This document shows, one piece after another, positions 35,884 to 44,148 of a stretch of DNA of 64,000 bases. The stretch spans positions 62,001 to 126,000 of the forward strand of contig NZ_SPQT01000007.1 in NCBI RefSeq assembly GCF_004571025.1, read 5' to 3'. The notes below the pieces were generated by a model. That model made no database searches and was not told where the DNA came from. It was given only the letters and a program-made list of their open reading frames with translations. The DNA comes from Bradyrhizobium niftali. GTDB lineage: Bacteria; Pseudomonadota; Alphaproteobacteria; Rhizobiales; Xanthobacteraceae. The position numbers and the translations under genes were made by a program. Position 1 is the stretch's first letter; the number at the start of each line of letters is the position of its first letter.

Positions 35884-36036
35884 TTGTCGTCGTCCCGGCG
35901 AAGGCCGGGACCCATACCGCGTGATCTGTCGGTGAGGGGCGGTGTCAGTCCCGCAGAAAGACCGCATCACTCCGAGTCTTCGCCAAATTTCTCCCTGTGG
36001 TTATGGGTTCCGGCCTTCGCCGGGACGACAGCGGTG
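35884..36036. repeat. Extragenic inverted repeat, family B
   Basis: Arms GTCGTCCCGGCGAAGGCCGG and CCGGCCTTCGCCGGGACGAC fill most of the 325-bp gap between xerD and accA. The rest of the gap (36037-36207) holds nothing recognised beyond the accA upstream region. Confidence 0.85.
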
Positions 36037-36207
36037 GCCGAAACCGCCTTGACTTCGGCCACATCTCCGCAGAAAGAGCCGTGGCCTCACGATTGATTTG
36101 GCGGGCGGCCCAGAAGCCCACAAGCCAACTCATTGAAGAAGCTACACTTCTTTCCGCAGGTCTGAAACCGCTTCGCCGCCTCGCCCCGTCCTCCCTATAT
36201 TGAGTTG

Positions 36208-37170
36208 ATGCAAGACCAGATGCGCAGCTATCTCGACTTCGAAAAGCCCGTCGCCGAGCTCGACTCCAAGGTCGACGAGCTGCGGACGCTCGCGGCCTCC
36301 GGGACCGACATCAGTGACGAGATCGGGCGGATCGAGGACAAGGCGGCGCAGGCGCTGGCCGACCTCTATACGAACCTGACGCCGTGGCAGAAGACGCTGG
36401 TCGCGCGGCATCCGCAGCGGCCGCATTTCAACGATTTCATCACGGGCCTGATCACCGAGTTCACGCCGCTCGCCGGCGACCGCAAGTTCGGCGAGGACGA
36501 GGCCCTGGTCGCCGGCTTCGGCCGCTTCCGCGGCGAGCCGATCTGCGTGATGGGCCAGGAAAAGGGCGATTCCACCGAGAGCCGCATCCGGCACAATTTC
36601 GGCATGGCGCGGCCCGAGGGCTATCGCAAATGCGTGCGGCTGATGGAGATGGCCGAGCGGTTCGGCCTGCCGGTGCTGTCGCTGGCCGATTCCGCCGGCG
36701 CCTATCCCGGCATCGGCGCCGAGGAGCGCGGCCAAGCCGAGGCGATCGCGCGCTCGACCGACGCGTGCCTGTCGCTGGGCGTGCCGAACGTCGCCATCAT
36801 CACCGGCGAAGGCATGTCGGGCGGCGCCATCGCGATCACCACCGCCAACCGGGTGCTGATGCTGGAGCACGCGATCTACAGCGTGATCTCGCCGGAGGCC
36901 GCCTCCTCCATCCTCTGGCGCGACGGCACCAAGGCGCAGGAAGCCGCCAACAACATGAAGATCACCGCCCAGGACATGCTCCGCTTCGGGGTGATCGACA
37001 GCATCCTGAAGGAGCCGGTCGGCGGCGCCCACCGCGACCCCGCCGCCATGATCGCCACCACCGGGGACGCCATCGCCAAGGCGTTTGAGGAGCTCCACGG
37101 CCTCGACGCCGACGCCATCCGCAAGCAGCGGCGGCAGAAATTCCTCGATATCGGCCGGAAACTGGGCTGA
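36208..37170 (+). CDS. accA: Acetyl-CoA carboxylase carboxyltransferase, alpha subunit
   Basis: Transfers CO2 from biotin to acetyl-CoA, first step of fatty acid synthesis, with AccD. A 320-residue product from ATG 36208 (MQDQMRSYLDFEKPVAELDS); a TTG one codon earlier is possible. Core motifs: GDRKFGEDEA, SRIRHNFGMARPEGYRK, PVLSLADSAGAYPGIGAEER and the oxyanion Gly pair in GEGMSGGAIAI. Monocistronic, typical of alphaproteobacteria. Confidence 0.96.
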   Translation: MQDQMRSYLDFEKPVAELDSKVDELRTLAASGTDISDEIGRIEDKAAQALADLYTNLTPWQKTLVARHPQRPHFNDFITGLITEFTPLAGDRKFGEDEALVAGFGRFRGEPICVMGQEKGDSTESRIRHNFGMARPEGYRKCVRLMEMAERFGLPVLSLADSAGAYPGIGAEERGQAEAIARSTDACLSLGVPNVAIITGEGMSGGAIAITTANRVLMLEHAIYSVISPEAASSILWRDGTKAQEAANNMKITAQDMLRFGVIDSILKEPVGGAHRDPAAMIATTGDAIAKAFEELHGLDADAIRKQRRQKFLDIGRKLG

Positions 37171-37184
37171 TTCGTGCGGTTTTT

Positions 37185-37325
37185 GTGTCCCGGACGCGGT
37201 GCGGCACGAAGTGACGCTCCGCTGAGCCGGGACCAGCAGGCTCCACAGACCGCCTTCAGCGTAGGCCCCGGCTCTGCGGTGCACCGCTGAAGAAGCGCTG
37301 CGCCGCGTCCGGGGCACGAGAAACC
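37185..37325. repeat. Extragenic inverted repeat, family F
   Basis: GTGTCCCGGACGCGGTGCGG and CGCGTCCGGGGCACGAG are the outer arms, with GACGCTCCGCTGAGCC-type inner arms. A half-copy occurs near 55040-55080. Confidence 0.7.
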
Positions 37326-37646
37326 GGTCCCCGGTAACCCCGCATTAACCCTTTTTTTGCCCAAATCGGCGATCTCTGTCTGGATCGGGCCGGAAGGCCC
37401 AAGTAAGGCCCAAAGTCGCGTCCATTTAGTCTCTGTTGACCATGCCATTGGGCCAACGGGCTCGTGATCCCCGCTCGGGTTGCGACCACATGACCCAGAG
37501 GTTAGAATTTTAATTAATGGCTTCAGGGCAAAAGCGCTGGAGCGTGGTTTGAAAAAGCCCGTCACGACGGGTCCGGATCTCCGGTCGGATCATGCTCCAA
37601 AGAATTGGGGTTCGCGCGGCTTGCCCGGCACGGTGTGGGGTCCATC
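37326..37646. other. Upstream region of the L,D-transpeptidase gene
   Basis: No gene seen. It contains GTAA-N7-TTAA (37334-37348), one mismatch from a CtrA box, an AT-rich TTTTAATTAATGG and a CCCGTCACGACGGG hairpin near 37557-37571. Possible TTG starts at 37605 and GTG 37635 would extend the next gene into this region. Confidence 0.35.
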
Positions 37647-39221
37647 TTGATTTCTCGTTCGCTTGCTCGCGCGCTCTTGGCTTCGGTTGCGCTGTTGACG
37701 GCCAGTGTTCTGCTGGCCGGCTGCGACACTGACCAGGTGTCGCTCGCGACCAACGCCAAGGCCAACCAGCCGGTGCCGCCAAAACTTCTCGCCGCGATGG
37801 TCGAGAAGGACATGGATCTGCAATCCCCGATCCTGGTCCGCCTGTTCAAGCAGGAGGCCGAGCTCGAGGTCTGGAAGCAGACCCGCAACGGCCAGTTCGC
37901 GCTGCTCAAGACCTATCCGATCTGCCGCTGGTCGGGCGATCTGGGCCCGAAGGTGCGCGAAGGCGACCGCCAGGCGCCGGAAGGATTCTACTCGATCAAT
38001 CCGGGCCAGATGAATCCGCAGTCGGCCTATTACCTCTCGTTCAACACGGGCTATCCGAACGCGTTCGACAAGGCTCTGGGCCGTTCCGGCTCGCAGCTGA
38101 TGGTGCATGGCGACTGCTCTTCGCGCGGCTGTTACGCGATGACCGACGAGCAGATCGCGGAGATCTATTCGCTCGGCCGCGAATCCTTCTTCGGCGGCCA
38201 GAAGGCGTTCCAGCTCCAGGCCTATCCGTTCAAGATGACGCCGGTGAACATGGCCAAGCACCGGAACAATCCGAACATGCCGTTCTGGAAGATGATCAAA
38301 GAGGGCTATGATCATTTCGAGGTGACGCGGCAGGAGCCGAAGGTCGATTTCTGCGAGAAGAAGTACGTCTTCGACGCGGCGAAGACGCCCGATGCCAAGC
38401 GCGATCCGGTGTTCGACGCGTCCGCAAAGTGCCCGGCCTATGTGATCCCCGAGGACATCGCGAGCGCCGTGCGCGAGAAGGACGCGCGCGACCAGGCCGA
38501 GTACGCCAAGCTCGTGGCCAAGGGCACGCCGGTGGCGCGCATGAACACCGGCATTGACGGCGGCATGAACAAGATCTTCGCCGCCAAGATTCCAGAAGGC
38601 TCGACCGGCCTGTCGGAGGGCGCCGAAGGCACCACGCTGCAGATGCTGGCGATGGCGAAGGCGCCGGGCACGATCCCCGGCCACGTCAATCCGCCCAGGC
38701 CCAATCTCGACGCGGCCGCGCCCTCGCCGCAGGAAGAGCCGGTCGTCGCCGTCAGCGCACCCGCAACCAGCACCCGCGTCGCGGCCGCTCAACCGGCCGA
38801 GAAATCCCAGGAAAAATCCCAAGAGAAATCCCAAAGTGGCGGCTTCTTCTCGAACCTTGGCCGCAAGATGGGCCTCGGCACCGCCGACACGACCGCGACC
38901 GCTTCGGCTCCGCCGCCGCAAGCCACCGCGTCCGTGGCCCCGGCCACGACGTCCACAACGCCGCCCAGCGCGGCATCAAGGCTGAAGGCCGCCGTGACCC
39001 GCTTTGTGCCCGGCCGCGACACGACCAAGGACGCGCCGAAGCCGGCTGTTGCCGCCGCCAAGCCCGCCGAGCCGGCGAAGCCCGATACCCGCCTCGCCGC
39101 AACGCGCCCGGCGCTGAAGCCGACGGTGTCGGATGATCCCGCTGGTGGCCCGCAGATGGCGGGCGCCGCGCCGGTGGTGCAGTCGAACTCGTTCGACAGC
39201 CGCTTTGGGGCGGTGAAGTAA
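37647..39221 (+). CDS. L,D-transpeptidase (YkuD) lipoprotein
   Basis: A 524-residue murein L,D-transpeptidase that makes 3-3 cross-links or anchors proteins to peptidoglycan. A lipoprotein signal (LLASVALLTASVLLAGC, lipobox LAGC) is followed by the YkuD-type domain with catalytic Cys in HGDCSSRGCYAMTD. After about residue 330 there is a long low-complexity tail rich in Ala, Pro, Thr and Lys, including a tandem EKSQ repeat coded by 12-bp units (38799-38834). The start is uncertain: TTG 37647 gives a normal 25-residue signal; GTG 37635 and TTG 37605 are alternatives. Confidence 0.85.
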   Translation: MISRSLARALLASVALLTASVLLAGCDTDQVSLATNAKANQPVPPKLLAAMVEKDMDLQSPILVRLFKQEAELEVWKQTRNGQFALLKTYPICRWSGDLGPKVREGDRQAPEGFYSINPGQMNPQSAYYLSFNTGYPNAFDKALGRSGSQLMVHGDCSSRGCYAMTDEQIAEIYSLGRESFFGGQKAFQLQAYPFKMTPVNMAKHRNNPNMPFWKMIKEGYDHFEVTRQEPKVDFCEKKYVFDAAKTPDAKRDPVFDASAKCPAYVIPEDIASAVREKDARDQAEYAKLVAKGTPVARMNTGIDGGMNKIFAAKIPEGSTGLSEGAEGTTLQMLAMAKAPGTIPGHVNPPRPNLDAAAPSPQEEPVVAVSAPATSTRVAAAQPAEKSQEKSQEKSQSGGFFSNLGRKMGLGTADTTATASAPPPQATASVAPATTSTTPPSAASRLKAAVTRFVPGRDTTKDAPKPAVAAAKPAEPAKPDTRLAATRPALKPTVSDDPAGGPQMAGAAPVVQSNSFDSRFGAVK

Positions 39222-39261
39222 ACAACGGCTCTCGCTTCGGTCTGCTCAATCGACAATTTCC

Positions 39262-39402
39262 CACCGTCACCCTGAGGTGGCCGCTTCTTCAGCGGCCCTC
39301 GAAGGGCGACGGCCCGACTGGCAGCTCGGCCATTCATCCTTCGAGGCTCGCTTTGCGATGCTGCGCATCGCGCCGCTCGCGCCTCAGGATGACGGGACTG
39401 GC
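39262..39402. repeat. Extragenic inverted repeat, family D
   Basis: CACCCTGAGGTGGCCGC at the left and GCGCCTCAGGATGACGGG at the right, with inner CCTCGAAGGGCGACGG and CATCCTTCGAGGC. It separates the transpeptidase gene from the convergent ABC operon. Confidence 0.75.
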
Positions 39403-39447
39403 AGGAAGCCTGCGGCGAGAGACAGCCGTAGAGCGGGTAGTGAGAAT

Positions 39448-40143
39448 CTACGGCGCCAGATACCGCATCAGTTCCGGATTGCCACGCACATCATTCGCCT
39501 CCCCCTGCAGTGCGACCCTTCCGCGGTCCAGCACGTAGGCATAATCGGCGACGCGCAGCGCGAGGTCGAGGTGCTGCTCGACGATGATGACGGCGATGTT
39601 TTTCGCGAGCTCGATCAGGCGTTCGGTGATCTCCTCGATGACGCCGATCCAGACGCCTTCGGTCGGCTCGTCGAGCAGCAACAATTTCGGATCGCCCAGC
39701 ATGGCGCGGCCGATGGCGAGCATCTTGCGCTCGCCGCCGGAGAGCGTGCCGGCGGGCTGGTCGAGGCGCTGGCCGAGTTTCGGGAAGATGGTCAGCACGT
39801 GGTCGACGGCGTCGGCCTTGCTGCTCGCGAGCGAGCCGACGGCGAGATTGTCGCGTACCGACAGGCGGGCGAACACCGAATGCTCCTGCGGGACGTAGCC
39901 GATGCCGGCGCGCACGCGCTCCTGGGTCGCGCGGCGGCTGATGTCGCGGCCGTCGAAGGCGACCTCGCCCTTCCACGCCGGCAGCTCGCCGACGATGGTC
40001 TTCATCAACGTGGTCTTGCCGGCGCCATTGCGCCCGAGCACGGCGACGCCGCCACGCCAGGGAATGCCGAGGTTGACGTCGAACAGGACCTGGCTGCGGC
40101 CATAGCCGGCGTCGAGATGCTTGATGTCCAAAAATTCAGGCAC
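39448..40143 (-). CDS. Branched-chain/amide-type ABC transporter ATPase (LivF/UrtE-like)
   Basis: A 231-residue ATPase. Walker A GRNGAGKTTL, Q-loop YVPQEH, signature LSGGERK, Walker B LLLLDEPTEG, H-loop IIVEQH. The text DEPTEGVWIGVIEEI resembles urea/amide-type UrtE proteins. Last gene of the amide operon; its GTG start lies inside the end of the preceding ATPase gene (8-bp overlap). Works with the LivG-like partner on the cytoplasmic side of the permease. Confidence 0.92.
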   Translation of the reverse strand: MPEFLDIKHLDAGYGRSQVLFDVNLGIPWRGGVAVLGRNGAGKTTLMKTIVGELPAWKGEVAFDGRDISRRATQERVRAGIGYVPQEHSVFARLSVRDNLAVGSLASSKADAVDHVLTIFPKLGQRLDQPAGTLSGGERKMLAIGRAMLGDPKLLLLDEPTEGVWIGVIEEITERLIELAKNIAVIIVEQHLDLALRVADYAYVLDRGRVALQGEANDVRGNPELMRYLAP

Positions 40144-40870
40144 GGCGCAGATAGATCTCCTGGACGGATTTGTTGGCCTGGATCTCGGACACGGTACCTG
40201 ACGCCAGCACCTTGCCCTGGTCGAGCACGGTCAGGCGATCGCAGATGTCGCGGATGAAATCGAGGTCGTGCTCGACGATGACGAGCGAGCAATGTTTTTT
40301 GATCGGCTGGAGCAATTCGCCGGTGACGCGGCGCTCTTCCAGGCTCATGCCGCCGGTCGGCTCGTCCAGCAGCAGCAGCTTTGGCTTGCCCGCAAGCGCC
40401 ATCGCGATCTCCAGCCATTGCTGCTGGCCGTGCGACAGCGCCGCCGCCGCGTCGAAGGCGCGATCGGCGAGGCGGAACTGCGTCAGCATGGTCATGACCT
40501 GGTCGTGCAGCGCGCCGCGCGTACGCGAGAACAGGAGGTCGAACAGCGAGGACTGCGCCTGGAGCGCGAGCAGGATGTTGTCGTAGAGCGTCAGCGTCGG
40601 CAGCACGCTGGTGATCTGGAATTTCAGGCTCATGCCGGCGCGGGCACGCTCGGTCGGCGTGAACGCGGTGATGTCGGTGTTGACGAAGCTCACCTTGCCC
40701 TGCGTCGGCACCTCGGCCCCGGCGATGCACTTCATCAGCGTGCTCTTGCCGGAGCCGTTCGGGCCGATCAGGCCGTGAAACTCGTTCTCGCCGACGGTGA
40801 GGGCTGCGCCATCGAGCGCGGTGAGCTTGCCGAAGATCTTTTTGATGCCCGCGGCCTCAAGGAGCGGCAT
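40136..40870 (-). CDS. ABC transporter ATPase (LivG/UrtD-like)
   Basis: A 244-residue ATPase: Walker A GPNGSGKSTL, signature LSHGQQQWLEIAM (the LSHGQQ form seen in UrtD/LivG-type subunits), Walker B LLLLDEPTGG, H-loop VIVEHD. ATG 40870 (MPLLEAAGIKK) sits inside the end of livM (14-bp overlap), so it is chosen over longer frames. Partner of the downstream LivF-like ATPase. Confidence 0.92.
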   Translation of the reverse strand: MPLLEAAGIKKIFGKLTALDGAALTVGENEFHGLIGPNGSGKSTLMKCIAGAEVPTQGKVSFVNTDITAFTPTERARAGMSLKFQITSVLPTLTLYDNILLALQAQSSLFDLLFSRTRGALHDQVMTMLTQFRLADRAFDAAAALSHGQQQWLEIAMALAGKPKLLLLDEPTGGMSLEERRVTGELLQPIKKHCSLVIVEHDLDFIRDICDRLTVLDQGKVLASGTVSEIQANKSVQEIYLRRA

Positions 40871-41963
40871 TGCGCTTCTCCTTTCCGGGCTTCTTGTTCT
40901 CGTTGGGCTTCGCACCGAAGCTGCCGACCCGTTCGCGTTCGCCCAGCACGAAGCTGATCAGGCCGAGCGGCCGGAACAGGATCACGAGCAACAGCAGCAC
41001 GCCCAGGATGATCGGCCAGATGTCGCGGTAATTGTCGGACAGCCAGAAGCTGACGCCTTCGACGATGACGGCGCCGATGACCGCACCGATCAGCGTGCCG
41101 GAGCCGCCGAACAGCACGTAGAGCACCACCTGCGTCGAGACGACGACGCCGACCATGTTGGGCCATACGAAACCCTCATGGAAGGCATAGAGGCTGCCCG
41201 CGAGCCCTGCGATGGCGCCGCCGATGGTGAAGATGATCGCCTTCAGATGCTGCGCCTTGTAGCCGAAGAAGGCGATGCGCTGCTCGTTCTCGCGAAGACC
41301 TGCGAGCGCGAGGCCGAACTGCGAGCGCACCAGGAAGCGGCAGAGCAGATAGACCACGACGAGGATGCCGAGCACGAGATAATAGAAGGCCGGCCCTTCC
41401 GAGAACTCGTAGCCTCCGAGCGTCATCGGCGCGATCGAGGGAATGCCGTTCTGGCCGCCGAGATAGTACCAGCCGCGTGCCAGGCGATCGGCGGCGTAGG
41501 AGCCGGTGAGCGTGCCCAGTGAGACGAAGATCACGCTGGAGGGATGCCGGCCCAGCAGCAGGAAGCCGCCGAGTAGCAGCGCGAAGGTGAGGCCGATGAT
41601 GGTGCCCGCGGGCAGCACCAGGAAGATGTTGGTGATGTCCAAGTCGCGCGCGAGCAGCGCGACGCCATAGCCGGCCGAGCCGAAGAACAGGGCCTGGCCA
41701 AAGCTCATGATGCCGGCATAGCCCCAGACCAGGTCGAACGACAGCGCGAACAGCGCGAGGATGATCACCCGCGTCGCGAACACCGTGAGATAGTCCTGCA
41801 GCACCAGCGGCGCGAGCAGCGCCGCGACAAGCACGACGCCCTCCACGATCGGCAGGACGTTTCGTCCTGCCGCGACCTGTACCGCTGCCGCGCGTTCAGC
41901 CATCGCATCGTCCGCTTCGTCGCCGGCGATGGCCTCTCTTACCACACTCATCGACTTCGGCAT
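40857..41963 (-). CDS. ABC transporter permease (LivM-like)
   Basis: A 368-residue inner-membrane permease of the branched-chain amino-acid/urea class. After a polar leader come about nine spans, starting VEGVVLVAALLAPLVLQDYL, with FDLVWGYAGIMSFGQALFFG and the EAA-like loop LAGLRENEQRIAFFGY, conserved in LivM/UrtC. The basic tail (PNENKKPGKEKRN) is cytoplasmic. It follows the binding-protein gene by 6 bp. Confidence 0.92.
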   Translation of the reverse strand: MPKSMSVVREAIAGDEADDAMAERAAAVQVAAGRNVLPIVEGVVLVAALLAPLVLQDYLTVFATRVIILALFALSFDLVWGYAGIMSFGQALFFGSAGYGVALLARDLDITNIFLVLPAGTIIGLTFALLLGGFLLLGRHPSSVIFVSLGTLTGSYAADRLARGWYYLGGQNGIPSIAPMTLGGYEFSEGPAFYYLVLGILVVVYLLCRFLVRSQFGLALAGLRENEQRIAFFGYKAQHLKAIIFTIGGAIAGLAGSLYAFHEGFVWPNMVGVVVSTQVVLYVLFGGSGTLIGAVIGAVIVEGVSFWLSDNYRDIWPIILGVLLLLVILFRPLGLISFVLGERERVGSFGAKPNENKKPGKEKRNAAP

Positions 41964-41969
41964 TCCGCC

Positions 41970-43187
41970 TCAGCATTCCTTGGGATCGACCAGACCGTCG
42001 CTGCGTCCGACGATCTCGTAGTTCCCGCCCTTGGCGACCGCGGTGTACATCTTCATCTTGCAGTGCCGCTTGCCCGGCACCATCTCGGCCGGTCCCCCGG
42101 GGCCCTCCGCGATCTTGGCATGGTCGAGCGCGGCGGCGACCGATTCGCGGTCGATCTTGCCCGCTTCCTTGACGGCCGCCTCCCACAGCTTGAGGCCACG
42201 ATAGGTGCCGGTGGCGGCGCTGCCGGCAGCGAACAGGAAATTGCCCGGAAAGTCCTTCTCGTAGGCCGCCTGGATTTTTGCGTCGAACGGATTCTCCTTG
42301 GTCAGCACCTTGAAATAGTCGAGGCAGCTTGCGAGGCCCTCGATCTCGGCGGCCTGGTTGATGTTGAGCGTGTTCTCGTCGTAGTAGACGCAGGCGAGAC
42401 GGCCGCCGTTCTTGAGGAAGCCCGCTTCATAGAGCTGCTTGAAGAACGGGCCGACGCCCGGCGGAATGACGGTGTTGAAGACGACGTCGACCTTGTTGGA
42501 GATGATGCGGTTGACGGTCGAGGAGAAATCGACCTGGTCGAGCGGATAGTATTCCTCGAACACGACCTCGCCGCCGTTCGATTCGATCACCTTGCGCGCA
42601 TAGACGTTGAGCGTGTGCGGCCAGACGTAGTTGGCGCTCGGCAGCGCGAACTTCTTGCCGCCGTTCTTGATCAGCCAGGGGATGAACTCGTCGCATTGCT
42701 GCGCCGGCGTCGGGCCGGTACAGAACAGATAGGGCGTGCACTCCTTGCCTTCGTAGAGCTGCGGATAGATGTAGAGCGTCTTGCCGCGCGCCACGATCGG
42801 ATCCTTGATCGCGTTGCGCATCGAGGAGGTGATGCCGCCCAGCACCATGTCGACCTTGTCGCGCTGGATCAGCTTGCGGACGTTGCCGACGGCGACGGAT
42901 TCGTTCGAAGCGGTGTCCTCGATATAGAGCTCGAGCGGACGGCCGAGCAGGCCGCCGGCGGCGTTGATCTCCTTGATCACCATCTTGGCGACGTTGGCGT
43001 CGGCATTGCCCGCGTAGGCGATCGGGCCGGTGAGATCGGTGGCGATGCCGACCTTGATCGGGGCTTCGGCCGCATTGGCCCAGGGGGCCGGGATCACCCA
43101 GCTGCCGACGCCGGTTGCGACCGCGCCGGACGCAAAGGCGAAATTGGAGAGAAAGCGGCGGCGTGAGAGCTGCGTACGATCGAACAT
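41970..43187 (-). CDS. Periplasmic amide/urea-type substrate-binding protein
   Basis: A 405-residue ligand-binding protein of the AmiC/UrtA/FmdD kind (Peripla_BP_5-like). A twin-arginine signal (QLSRRRFLSNFAFASGAVAT) directs export. Two-lobed Venus-flytrap fold: VGIATDLTGPIAYAGNADAN, TASNESVAVGNVRKLI, SANYVWPHTLNVYARKVIE. It probably binds a short amide or urea-like compound for the LivHMGF system. The start is ATG 43187; the frame is open further upstream without family match. Lies 4 bp behind livH. Confidence 0.88.
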   Translation of the reverse strand: MFDRTQLSRRRFLSNFAFASGAVATGVGSWVIPAPWANAAEAPIKVGIATDLTGPIAYAGNADANVAKMVIKEINAAGGLLGRPLELYIEDTASNESVAVGNVRKLIQRDKVDMVLGGITSSMRNAIKDPIVARGKTLYIYPQLYEGKECTPYLFCTGPTPAQQCDEFIPWLIKNGGKKFALPSANYVWPHTLNVYARKVIESNGGEVVFEEYYPLDQVDFSSTVNRIISNKVDVVFNTVIPPGVGPFFKQLYEAGFLKNGGRLACVYYDENTLNINQAAEIEGLASCLDYFKVLTKENPFDAKIQAAYEKDFPGNFLFAAGSAATGTYRGLKLWEAAVKEAGKIDRESVAAALDHAKIAEGPGGPAEMVPGKRHCKMKMYTAVAKGGNYEIVGRSDGLVDPKEC

Positions 43188-43191
43188 GTGA

Positions 43192-44049
43192 CTAAACCCC
43201 TTTTCCAGCGATGAGGCCCTGCGGCCGGAATTTGATGAAGACAATAGCGAGCACGAAGACGAGGACGTCGGCGACGACGGGCGCCATCACCCATGGCAGC
43301 GCGGCACTGAGCGTCCCGATGACGCCGGCGCCTGCGACCGGTCCGATGAAGGAGCCAACGCCGCCGACCATGACCGCAACAAAGCCCTGGATCAGGAAGC
43401 GCAGGCCGAGATCGGCGAACAGGCTGAACACGGGCACGATCAGTGCCCCGGCGAGGCCGGCGAGCGCCGCGCCGAAGGCAAAGGTGGCACCATAGATCAG
43501 CGGCGTGGAGATGCCGGAGGCACGCGCCAGCGAAGGATTTTCCAGCGTGGCGCGGACGCGAAGGCCAAAGCTCGTGCGTGAGAGCAGGAGATAACAACCG
43601 CCCATCACCAGCAGCGTGATGACGATGATCGTGAAGCGCCAGGCCGAGATGTGCATCGCGCCGATGTCGATCGAGCCACCAATCGGCTCCGGCACGGTGA
43701 GATAGAAGCCGCCGATCAGCCCGCGCACGGATTCGCGGATGATCAGGCCCAGCGCATAGGTGCCGAGCATCGCCACGATCGGCGCGGCGTAGAACCGGCG
43801 GATGATCAGCGCCTCCAGCACGAAGCCGAGCGCGCCGACCACGAAGGGCGCCGCGACCATGCCGGCCCAGATCGGCAGGCCCCTGGCGTAGGTGAGATAG
43901 GTGATGTAGGCCCCGAGCAGGACGAACTCTCCTTGCGCGAAGTTGAAGATGCCCATCATGCTGGCGATGATCCCGAGCCCCAGCACGATCAGGACGATGA
44001 TCGCGCCAAAGCTCAGGATCTCGAACGCCGCGACGAACGCGTTAGCCAT
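43192..44049 (-). CDS. ABC transporter permease (LivH-like)
   Basis: A 285-residue inner-membrane permease. Typical LivH start FEILSFGAIIVLIVLGLGII, then GIFNFAQGEFVLLGAYITYL, the cytoplasmic loop SFGLRVRATLENPSLARASG and a last block GFVAVMVGGVGSFIGPVAGA. First transporter gene after the amidase gene; forms the channel with LivM. Confidence 0.92.
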   Translation of the reverse strand: MANAFVAAFEILSFGAIIVLIVLGLGIIASMMGIFNFAQGEFVLLGAYITYLTYARGLPIWAGMVAAPFVVGALGFVLEALIIRRFYAAPIVAMLGTYALGLIIRESVRGLIGGFYLTVPEPIGGSIDIGAMHISAWRFTIIVITLLVMGGCYLLLSRTSFGLRVRATLENPSLARASGISTPLIYGATFAFGAALAGLAGALIVPVFSLFADLGLRFLIQGFVAVMVGGVGSFIGPVAGAGVIGTLSAALPWVMAPVVADVLVFVLAIVFIKFRPQGLIAGKGV

Positions 44050-44058
44050 TTGGTGGAT

Positions 44059-44116
44059 TCTTGTTTTGACGCGTTTTCTTGACGCGAACCAGCATCCACT
44101 TCGCTCGAAAACGCTT
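44059..44116. repeat. Extragenic element, family H
   Basis: TTGACGCGTTTTCTTGACGC, GAACC and CCACTTCGCTCGAAAACGC lie between livH and the amidase gene. This is inside a presumed operon, unlike most repeats here, and could split the transcript or stabilise the upstream part. Confidence 0.8.
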
Positions 44117-44148
44117 CTGTGTTCCGTCCGTCTGCATCGATGCCTCGC

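Noticed and set aside
37334..37348. CtrA-like box GTAA-N7-TTAA upstream of the L,D-transpeptidase
   Set aside because: One mismatch and about 300 bp from the start; weaker than the two exact boxes near ftsZ2.
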